From NCBI GenBank assembly GCA_937905825.1, contig CALCXM010000176.1:1-32178 (forward strand): a stretch of 32,178 nt of DNA, read 5' to 3'. Origin of the DNA: an uncultured bacterium (lineage in GTDB: Bacteria; Planctomycetota; UBA1135; GCA-002686595). The notes under the pieces are model-generated. The model searched no databases, was not told where the DNA came from, and was given only the letters and a program-made list of their open reading frames with translations. The stretch's first letter is position 1. Each line of letters begins with the position of its first letter. Both the position numbers and the translations under genes were made by a program. Positions 1 through 9,957 of this stretch are shown here, in pieces.

Positions 1-1435
1 TCACGAGTTCTTGCCAGCTTGTGAGCTCCGGCAGGCTTGTGGATGCATGGAACTTTGCGAAGTAGACCGCGACCACAATCGACACGATCATGGCCGTCAA
101 CTCGCTCCAAACATTGATGCGATACCAGAACCAGCGCAGCAGGAAGAGCAAACCAGTGCCCGCGCCGACCTGCAGCAAGAGCTGAAAGCCCTGGCCGGCA
201 TTCTCAAGCCAGAGCCCGACGCCACCACCGAGCACCATCAGGAAGACGGTCGAGAAGCGTCCCATGCGGACGAGTTCCTTCTCTTTGGCTGCGGGGTTGA
301 TGAAGCGCCGATAGAAGTCGCCGACGATGTAGGACGCTCCCCAGTTCAGTTGGGAGCTGACCGTGGACATGTACGCCGCAGCCAGGGACGCCACCACCAA
401 ACCCAACAGCCCCGAGGGCAAGAAGACGAGCATGGCGGGGTAGGCCAAGTCGTGTCCGAGCAGGGCGGGATCCAAGTTTGGGAAGCGCGCCGCGATGTCG
501 GTCAACTCGGGATAGACGAGCAACGACGCCAAGGCCACCAGAATCCAGGGCCAAGGGCGCAGACCGTAGTGGGCAATGTTGAACCACAGGGTGGCCTTCA
601 TGGCTTCCTTTTCGTTCTTCGCGGCGAGCATGCGTTGGGCCACGTAGCCGCCACCCCCGGGTTCCGCGCCGGGATACCAAGCGGACCACCACTGCACGGC
701 GATGGGGATGATGAAGACCCCCAGGGCCGCCCCCCAATCCGTGAAGTCCGGCATCAGACCGAGCATGGGCTGAATGTCTGGGTTGGAAACCAGCGCTTCC
801 AAGCCGCCCACGTCCGCGTGGTTGATCGCATAGAAGGCCGCCGCAACCGAACCGATCATGGCGATCACGAACAGGATCAAGTCAGTCGCGACAACTCCCG
901 AGAGTCCGGAGGAAGCGGAGTACAGCACCGTGATCGAGCCCGCGACCAGCACGGTCGTCAATGGCGAGACACCCAAGAGCACCCCACCGATCTTCGTGGC
1001 TGCCAGGGTCACCCCGCCGATGATCAGGACGTTGAACAGGATGCCGAGATACAAAGCACGGAACCCGCGCAGGAACGCAGCGGGCTTGCCTGAGTAGCGC
1101 AGTTCATAGAACTCGATGTCGGTCAGCGCTTCCGAACGGCGCCAGAGCTTCGCGTAGAAGATCGTGGTGCACATGCCCGTGATCAAGAAGGCCCACCACA
1201 CCCAGTTGTTCGAAACGCCGCCCTGCCGCACGAGGTCCGTGACCAAGTTGGGGGTGTCGGTCGAGAAGGTCGTGGCGACCATGGACGTTCCCAAGAGCCA
1301 CCAGGGCAACTTGCGCCCGGACAGGAAGAACTCTTCGGTTCCTTCGCCAGCGGTGCGCGCGAAGCGCAGGCCGATGACCACGGCGATGACGCCATAGGCC
1401 GCCATGACAATCCAGTCGAGGGTGCTGAGTTGCAT
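1..1435 (-). CDS. Sodium:solute symporter (SSS family), 3' end cut by window edge
   Basis: Read from the reverse strand, the frame stays open from an ATG at 1435 to the left edge (478 codons). The N-terminus is a hydrophobic helix followed by FFLSGRKLPWWLLGTSM and a TTFSTDTPN stretch, the arrangement of the first two helices of SSS-family Na+/solute transporters, which take up sugars or other small solutes with sodium. Further on, SLAAAYMSTVSSQLNWGASYIVGDFYR and WYRINVWSELTAM (nucleotides about 90-370) match the family's conserved helices and the motif seen in planctomycete members. Several membrane helices are visible. The start codon directly follows the TGA of the nucleotidyltransferase gene with no gap, so translation is probably coupled. 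It is the last visible gene of the metH operon. The substrate cannot be read from the sequence. Confidence 0.9.
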   Translation of the reverse strand, partial: MQLSTLDWIVMAAYGVIAVVIGLRFARTAGEGTEEFFLSGRKLPWWLLGTSMVATTFSTDTPNLVTDLVRQGGVSNNWVWWAFLITGMCTTIFYAKLWRRSEALTDIEFYELRYSGKPAAFLRGFRALYLGILFNVLIIGGVTLAATKIGGVLLGVSPLTTVLVAGSITVLYSASSGLSGVVATDLILFVIAMIGSVAAAFYAINHADVGGLEALVSNPDIQPMLGLMPDFTDWGAALGVFIIPIAVQWWSAWYPGAEPGGGGYVAQRMLAAKNEKEAMKATLWFNIAHYGLRPWPWILVALASLLVYPELTDIAARFPNLDPALLGHDLAYPAMLVFLPSGLLGLVVASLAAAYMSTVSSQLNWGASYIVGDFYRRFINPAAKEKELVRMGRFSTVFLMVLGGGVGLWLENAGQGFQLLLQVGAGTGLLFLLRWFWYRINVWSELTAMIVSIVVAVYFAKFHASTSLPELTSWQELV

Positions 1436-2374
1436 TCAGGGGGAGTCGATCAGGGGTTTCCAGGCTTCCGAAAGCGGAGCGGGATATTCGCTCTGCGCAA
1501 CGGACTCGGCCAAGCGGGAGGCCACGCGCTCGCGGTCCTTGGGGAAGGTGACGCCCATCCATGTGGAGTCCGTTTCCAAAAGGCGACAGCGCGCTTCGCC
1601 ACATTGAACCAGATCACCCAGGGCCTGACTCAAGTAGAATTCCTTCTCTTCTGTCGGGGTGGCGTCGAGGAAGCGAATGAACAAGCGTTCTAAGCCCGCC
1701 AGGATCTCTACTGGGAAGCCCCAGAGGTTCATGCTGACAGGAGCATCGATGGAAACGTCCACACTTTGGCCGCCCGGCAAGAGACCGTGGGCCATGGGAG
1801 GCGTTGAGTCTTCGATCGCCAATAGTTGCACGGCTTCGTCCACGGCGCTCACTTCTGCGTCGGCATTCGCTTGGATCAATCCCCGCGAAACTCCACCGTG
1901 AGCGGAGAGAGTGGGGCCGAGGGGGTAGCCCACCAAGTACGCGCCGGAGCCTTCCTGCAAGGCAGCCGCCAGAACAGCGTAGGCCTGAGTCCCGTAGAAG
2001 TCGTCCGCGTTGCAGACGGCGAAGGGGCCCTGCAAAAACTCCCGAGCACACCACACCGCATGGGCCGTGCCCCAGGGCCGCAGGCGGTCTGCGGGGGAGG
2101 CGTGACCCGCCGGAAGGTCGCCGAGGCGCTGCACAGCAAAACTCACTTGAACTCCGGCATCGAGCATGGGCTTCAGCTGTTCGCGGAAGGCAGCTTCCAT
2201 CCCTTCAGCGATGACAAAGACCACGCGCTCAAAGCCCGCGCGCAAGGCGTCGTAGACTGCGTAGTCAAAGAGCACCTCGCCAGCGGGCCCGACCGGGTCC
2301 AACTGCTTCAGCTTGCCGTAGCGGGTCGAACGACCCGCCGCCAAGACGACGAGTGTCAATGCTTGCCTTGCCAC
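1436..2374 (-). CDS. Nucleotidyltransferase family protein (sugar-phosphate type)
   Basis: 312 residues with a GTG start. The N-terminus, LTLVVLAAGRSTRYGKLKQL, is the nucleotide-binding loop of GT-A-like NTP transferases that make nucleotide-activated sugars. A later CNADDFYGT (about residue 110) supplies the metal-binding aspartates of the same fold. The length fits a single catalytic domain plus a C-terminal extension. The substrate is not identifiable; MobA-type molybdopterin function is less likely because the context and the C-terminal half do not fit. The start lies 16 nt after the metH stop and the stop abuts the symporter start, so it belongs to the same transcript. Nucleotidyltransferase genes next to sugar symporters suggest salvage of an imported sugar, but that is inference. 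Confidence 0.88.
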   Translation of the reverse strand: MARQALTLVVLAAGRSTRYGKLKQLDPVGPAGEVLFDYAVYDALRAGFERVVFVIAEGMEAAFREQLKPMLDAGVQVSFAVQRLGDLPAGHASPADRLRPWGTAHAVWCAREFLQGPFAVCNADDFYGTQAYAVLAAALQEGSGAYLVGYPLGPTLSAHGGVSRGLIQANADAEVSAVDEAVQLLAIEDSTPPMAHGLLPGGQSVDVSIDAPVSMNLWGFPVEILAGLERLFIRFLDATPTEEKEFYLSQALGDLVQCGEARCRLLETDSTWMGVTFPKDRERVASRLAESVAQSEYPAPLSEAWKPLIDSP

Positions 2375-2390
2375 GTGGAGCCTACCCTAG

Positions 2391-6104
<3,714 letters not shown>

Positions 6105-6118
6105 TCGTGATTCCCTGT

Positions 6119-7114
6119 TCAGCTCTTTTGCGGAGCCTTCTTGGTTGCCTTGCTCTTGGTGTTTTCTTTGCGACGACGTCCTGCGGCCGGGGGGCGGATG
6201 CCCGTGGCGAGCAGCGTCATGAAGTGCGGGGGATGCGGATCGCGCGCCACCCTTTGAATGTGAATTGCCTCTAGACCCGCGCCGTTCAAAAGCGCTTCGA
6301 GTTTGCCCTCGGTGAAGCCCTGTTGACGATCTTGCAACTTGTCGCGCACCCACTCTTCGTTGTGGGCCAGCAGGTCGATGACGAGCAGGCGACCACCCGG
6401 TTGCAGGATGCGCACCGCTTCGGACATGGCCCGTTCTGGATGTTCCGAGTGATGCAGTGCTTGACTCAGAACGACCACGTCGAAGCTCTCGTCAGGCAAG
6501 GGCAAGGAGTCGATGTCCCCTTGCACGGTCTCGATGTTGTCGAGCCCTGCGCTCGAGGCGCTTTGACTGAGTTGCGCCAACATCTCCGAGGAAAGGTCCA
6601 CGGCCGTCACCGACTCGGCGATGCCCGCGAGCATCATGGTCAAGAGTCCATCGCCAATGCCCAAGTCGGCGTAGCGTACGCGGGGCAGCAGTTGGATCAG
6701 GGAACGGCACAAACCTTCCCAAGTTCGACCGGGCATGTTCTCGTCGCCGAAGCCACCCGCCACTCGATCGAAGTAGGAGCGCGCTTCCTGCTTGCGGCGA
6801 GCTTGCAAGGCTTCCAAGCCTGCTTCGTCCGCATAGAACTCCGGCGTTCCGGCCGAGCCAGCGAGCACTTCCTGCACCAGCGGGGCCTGCGGCAGGAGGT
6901 GGTAGTAGCTGCGCCGACCGGCGCGCCGATCGGCCACGAGGCCCACTTCCTTCAGCAGGTTCAGGTGGGTCGAAACGCGGCTCTGCCCCATGTTGAGAAT
7001 CTCCATCAGATCCGACCCGTGCAGCTCCTCACGGGAGAGCAGATTGAGGATCCGCAGGCGAGTTTCGTCCCCCAGGGCCTTCAAAAGGCGGGTTGAGTCA
7101 GGAAGTTCCATCAT
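6119..7114 (-). CDS. ArsR-family regulator fused to a SAM-dependent methyltransferase
   Basis: 331 residues in two parts. Residues 5-90 are an ArsR/SmtB winged helix: LLKALGDETRLRILNLLSRE, then MGQSRVSTHLNLLKEVGLV as recognition helix, then RRAGRRSYYHL as wing. Residues about 135-290 are a class I methyltransferase with the SAM-binding motif YADLGIGDGLLTMML, an acidic AVDLSSEML, and DVVVLSQALHH. The last 25 residues are rich in Lys and Arg. The usual metal-binding cysteine pair of metal-sensing ArsR proteins (ELCVCD type) is absent. As the first gene before metH, it probably represses the operon in response to SAM or S-adenosylhomocysteine. ArsR-type regulators of methionine metabolism (SahR) are known, but orthology is not shown here. 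No ribosome site precedes the ATG, and a palindrome overlaps it. Confidence 0.92.
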   Translation of the reverse strand: MMELPDSTRLLKALGDETRLRILNLLSREELHGSDLMEILNMGQSRVSTHLNLLKEVGLVADRRAGRRSYYHLLPQAPLVQEVLAGSAGTPEFYADEAGLEALQARRKQEARSYFDRVAGGFGDENMPGRTWEGLCRSLIQLLPRVRYADLGIGDGLLTMMLAGIAESVTAVDLSSEMLAQLSQSASSAGLDNIETVQGDIDSLPLPDESFDVVVLSQALHHSEHPERAMSEAVRILQPGGRLLVIDLLAHNEEWVRDKLQDRQQGFTEGKLEALLNGAGLEAIHIQRVARDPHPPHFMTLLATGIRPPAAGRRRKENTKSKATKKAPQKS

Positions 7115-7133
7115 GGTATCGGGATAGCATGAT
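7110..7133. promoter_or_regulatory. 24-bp imperfect palindrome, candidate ArsR operator
   Basis: The left half ATCATGGTATCG and the reverse complement of the right half GGATAGCATGAT agree at 10 of 12 positions. The dyad covers the ATG at 7114 and a TATCCC hexamer lying 6 nt before it on the minus strand. A 12-plus-12 dyad over the promoter and start of an ArsR gene is the usual place for an auto-regulatory operator of this family. The match is seen in the sequence; the binding is inferred. Confidence 0.6.
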
Positions 7134-7150
7134 GTATCGACGCGGACCAG

Positions 7151-7172
7151 GCGGAGCTTTATCCGCTTTTTT
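7151..7172 (+). terminator. Terminator-like hairpin facing into the regulator gene's leader
   Basis: On the plus strand, GCGGA pairs with TCCGC around the loop GCTTTA, followed directly by six T. This is the form of a small intrinsic terminator, although no plus-strand gene ends here. It lies 37 nt upstream of the regulator gene and would stop antisense transcription running away from it. The stem is only 5-6 bp, so this is tentative. Confidence 0.35.
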
Positions 7173-7332
7173 CTTACAGAATCCTCGGGCTCTGAGGCCG
7201 GCTCGACAAGGCGACGGCCCGGCAGGCAAGTGCGGACTTCGGGACCCGCTCATCCCGATCGGATTTCCCCGGGAATGCTGCCCAATCGGGACTCGAACCC
7301 ATCAGGAACCCTAGCCTGCTTGCAGAGACCGC

Positions 7333-8130
7333 CTAGCGCACCGCTTGCGGAAGCCTCAGCAAGTGAATGTCCGTGCGCTCGGCCAAGAGCTCGCGCAGGC
7401 GATACTTGTGCCAGGCGCCGAACATCACGAGCACCCGCAAGTCATTGCCGCGCACGGCATCGAGGGCTTCCGCGATGTGCTCGTAGTGCCCCAGGTTGAT
7501 GTCCTTCCAACCAGCGGAGCCGAGATCATCGCCGAAGATCTGCTCGTATGGTTGCATGCCACGGGCCACGATCGCGTCGTATTCTTCGCTGTGAATCATC
7601 AAGGGATCGCTCACGAGCCCCTGGCTCACCAGTTCCCGTTTGGCCGCCGCTTGGGCGTCGTTCACCCGTTGGGAGTCCCCCGGGCGCGTGCTCTCCCACT
7701 GCTTCAAGAGTGCCGCCCGTCGATCGGCGATGGACTGCGTCCAGGCGGAACACGGCACGATGCGAAAGCGGCCCTCCAAGGCGATCGGGAAGAGCACTTC
7801 CGTGAACTCCGGGTAGAGCTTGACGCGCTCCTCGCTGACCCGGCCCTCCTTCAGAAACTGGGTCCAGGCCTCGTCGTAACGGTCCGGCGGAATCTCCACC
7901 AAGACCAAATCCGGGTCCAACTGACGCAGGAGATCGCGCAAGCGCCCGAGGTCGTAGAGCGGGTCGCTGAGATGCTCCTCGTGCAAGGTGCCGAGCACGA
8001 AGACTTCGTTGCGCATGGGTTTGCTGGCCCGTCCCGCGAGGATTCCGCAACCACTCAGCAGGCTGAGCAGTGCCAGGGTCCAGACCAGGAGACAACGAGA
8101 GCGAACTCCCTTCGAGATGCTGTGGATCAT
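7333..8130 (-). CDS. Exported lipoprotein, TraB/GumN-like
   Basis: 265 residues. The N-terminus is a lipoprotein signal: basic residues, then LLVWTLALLSLLSGC, with the lipidated cysteine at position 28. The mature part starts with EVFVLGTLHEEH, then LDPDLVLVEIPPDRYDEAW, and near the end VLVMFGAWHKYRLRELL. A GT-H motif, a LVLVE strand and a late G-x-x-H are features of the TraB/GumN/PrgY fold group, whose biochemical activity is poorly known. The open frame extends upstream, but that part overlaps the glycosyltransferase gene and lacks protein character. The ATG at 8130, 5 nt after the upstream stop, gives an intact signal peptide and was chosen. It is probably co-transcribed with the glycosyltransferase. 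The family assignment is moderate and the function is unknown. Confidence 0.75.
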   Translation of the reverse strand: MIHSISKGVRSRCLLVWTLALLSLLSGCGILAGRASKPMRNEVFVLGTLHEEHLSDPLYDLGRLRDLLRQLDPDLVLVEIPPDRYDEAWTQFLKEGRVSEERVKLYPEFTEVLFPIALEGRFRIVPCSAWTQSIADRRAALLKQWESTRPGDSQRVNDAQAAAKRELVSQGLVSDPLMIHSEEYDAIVARGMQPYEQIFGDDLGSAGWKDINLGHYEHIAEALDAVRGNDLRVLVMFGAWHKYRLRELLAERTDIHLLRLPQAVR

Positions 8131-8135
8131 CAGGT

Positions 8136-9707
8136 TCAGCGCTTGTACACGAGCAGGCGCAGCTCGGTGCCCGGAGCGAACACATCGTCCGCGGGCAAGG
8201 GGTGACGTTCGATGCGGACGAGTTGGCTCAAGCTGGATTGCTCCCAACCAATGGGCAGGTTGTAGGACAGGGGAGCGTTGATACCAGCGAAGTAAGCACC
8301 TGCCAAAGTAGGCCGTTGGTTCTTGAAGAACTCCATGTTGACCATGCGGTCGTGACCGGGGGTGGCCCGTTCGAGTGGCTCGGTGGCGGCGATCACCTCG
8401 GGGCTGATCAGTCCGTACACGTCGTGGATTTTGACCCGTGAGAAGTAGCCGATGGCTCCAATGCCTGCCAAGACGATGGAGTCGTTCTCGTCCGTGAAAC
8501 GTGCCAGGGCCTTGCCCAGCACGGTCCAATCCGCCGTTCGGTAGGCCATGTTGTCGCGCATGGTGCGCTCGCTCTGCCAACTTGGAGCGCTGAGTCGAAA
8601 GTGATACTTCGAGCGCACACTCTCCGGGACGAGGTTGATGTCGAAGCAGGCCAAGGCGTTGGAAAGCACCAACGCTGCCCCCATGCCGAAGGCCAGTGCG
8701 CCAGCCCGGGGACCCATGCCCCAACGTTTCCAATGACCTGCGAAGAGCAAGGTGACGAAGGGCATGCTGGCGACCAAGAAACGCCCAAAGGGCATGAAGT
8801 CGCCACCGACAAACAGGGCATAGGCTTGGGCGCCCAGGGCCATGCAAAGGCTGACGCACAGGGCAGCGCGCCAGGGACGGCCCATGGGCCGCAGGGCGAG
8901 CAGCATCACGAGAGCGGCCGCGGGCACGCTCAACCACCACTGCATCAAGTAATCAAAGCCGCGTCCCAAGCGATGAACTGAAAAGCCGGCCTTGGCGCGC
9001 GCCGTGTTCGGTAGCCAATCGCCGTAGTAGCTGTAGCGCCAGGCAAAATGAGCCAGGGTGGCCGCGCCCACAATGGATGCGCACACCAGCAGTCCGCGCC
9101 CCAACTCAGCTGCGCGTTGCTCCCAAAGCCAATAGAGTCCAGCGCCGAACAGCAACAGCCCGACCCACACGAATCCGTCCGCGCGCATCAACACCGCGAA
9201 CACACCGAAGATCCCGGCAGCCACTGGCCGCGGCCGGGTGGGGTCCCCGAGCAGCCGCTCATAAACTCCGAAAAGCAAAAGCGCCGCGGGCATGGTGGCC
9301 AAGCCACTGGTGCTCCACAGGGCGCTGCAGGGCAAGCTGGCGAAGAAGAGTCCCGTGAGCAGGGTCCCGAGGCTGTCGAGCTCGAAGCGTTGCCTAGCGT
9401 GGGCCGTGACCCAGGCGCAGAGTGCCAAGCCCGAGACCGCCGAAAGCAGACGAGAGCTGGTGCCCAAGTCCAACCCGAGGGCTTCGAAGGGAGCCATGGC
9501 GAGCACCCATAAAAAGTTGGAGTAACCTTCCACCGGTGGAACGCTGCCCGGGTTGTAGCCGAGGCCCAGTCCCTCCACGAGGTTGCGCGTGTAACGGAAC
9601 GAGATGTACGCGTCGTCGCACAGGAAGTTCAGTTGCCAGGCGAGTAGCGCTAGCAACAAAACGGGCAACAGCAGGCACAGATGGGGGGGGATTTGGCGGG
9701 CAGACAC
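8136..9707 (-). CDS. GT-C-like membrane glycosyltransferase
   Basis: 523 residues from a GTG at 9707. One helix (LCLLLPVLLLALLAWQLNF) leads into the extracytoplasmic signature LCDDAYISFRYTRNLVEG, then YNPGSVPPVEGYSNFLWV, and GGDFMPFGRFLVASMP near residue 320. This DDAYISxRY...VEGYSNFLW pattern marks lipid-linked-sugar glycosyltransferases of the arabinofuranosyl/mannosyl-transferase type, which add sugars outside the membrane. About ten helices are visible. The C-terminal 150 residues (after FDINLVPE) form a soluble domain with DVYGLISPEV. An ATG at 9812 would add 35 residues of poor quality; the GTG has a TACCTT hexamer 7 nt before it. The gene is divergent from the 9958 gene and followed at 5 nt by the lipoprotein. 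Acceptor and donor are unknown. Confidence 0.85.
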   Translation of the reverse strand: MSARQIPPHLCLLLPVLLLALLAWQLNFLCDDAYISFRYTRNLVEGLGLGYNPGSVPPVEGYSNFLWVLAMAPFEALGLDLGTSSRLLSAVSGLALCAWVTAHARQRFELDSLGTLLTGLFFASLPCSALWSTSGLATMPAALLLFGVYERLLGDPTRPRPVAAGIFGVFAVLMRADGFVWVGLLLFGAGLYWLWEQRAAELGRGLLVCASIVGAATLAHFAWRYSYYGDWLPNTARAKAGFSVHRLGRGFDYLMQWWLSVPAAALVMLLALRPMGRPWRAALCVSLCMALGAQAYALFVGGDFMPFGRFLVASMPFVTLLFAGHWKRWGMGPRAGALAFGMGAALVLSNALACFDINLVPESVRSKYHFRLSAPSWQSERTMRDNMAYRTADWTVLGKALARFTDENDSIVLAGIGAIGYFSRVKIHDVYGLISPEVIAATEPLERATPGHDRMVNMEFFKNQRPTLAGAYFAGINAPLSYNLPIGWEQSSLSQLVRIERHPLPADDVFAPGTELRLLVYKR

Positions 9708-9714
9708 GGGCGCC

Positions 9715-9720
9715 AAGGTA
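9715..9720 (-). promoter_or_regulatory. Possible -10 element (TACCTT) 7 nt before the glycosyltransferase start
   Basis: On the minus strand TACCTT is followed by seven bases and then the GTG at 9707. It fits a TANNNT -10 hexamer placed so that transcription would begin at or next to the start codon. No good -35 is seen at 16-18 bp. Confidence 0.35.
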
Positions 9721-9848
9721 GTCGGGCTCGCCGCTAAAAACCACAGGGCGGGGGGAGGAGTCTGGAACGCGTGCGGAGCAACTGCCAGGAGTTCGCGCGG
9801 GAAGCCCCGCATTCCCCAGGGCTCGCGGACGCCAGAGTCCCTGTGTTG

Positions 9849-9875
9849 GGGAATCAGAATGGGAGGGAATCAGAA
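9849..9875. repeat. Direct repeat GGGAATCAGAA x2, 16-bp period
   Basis: Two exact 11-bp copies at 9849-9859 and 9865-9875 lie in the divergent spacer between the two membrane-protein genes. They could be a regulator site, but nothing else supports that. Confidence 0.4.
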
Positions 9876-9915
9876 ATCCCAGCGGGACGGGACTCGAGTC
9901 TGCGCTCCCGTCCGG

Positions 9916-9921
9916 TACCTT
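9916..9921 (+). promoter_or_regulatory. Possible -10 element (TACCTT) of the 9958 gene
   Basis: TACCTT lies 36 nt before the chosen GTG. It resembles the hexamers at other starts in this window. No convincing -35 partner is visible, so it is a weak call. Confidence 0.3.
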
Positions 9922-9957
9922 TTGGCCAATGGGACCCCTTCAAACAACACAGCTACC

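Noticed and set aside
11..1093. 360-codon plus-strand frame
   Set aside because: It is antisense to the symporter, rich in His, Gln and Arg, and resembles no protein family.
6105..6353. N-terminal extension of MetH by 83 residues
   Set aside because: It overlaps the regulator gene in another frame and reads as basic low-complexity sequence; the ATG at 6104 gives the normal enzyme length.
7275..7310. A tRNA T-arm-like string on the minus strand (GGGTTCGAGTCCC)
   Set aside because: Only four pairs form in the arm, no matching 5' acceptor strand or D-arm exists in the 60-90 nt upstream, and that stretch is the end of the lipoprotein gene. It is not a tRNA; at most it is a chance or decayed fragment.
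7115..7332. SAM, SAH or cobalamin riboswitch before the metH operon
   Set aside because: I looked for the conserved cores and found none. The palindrome and ArsR gene explain regulation more simply.
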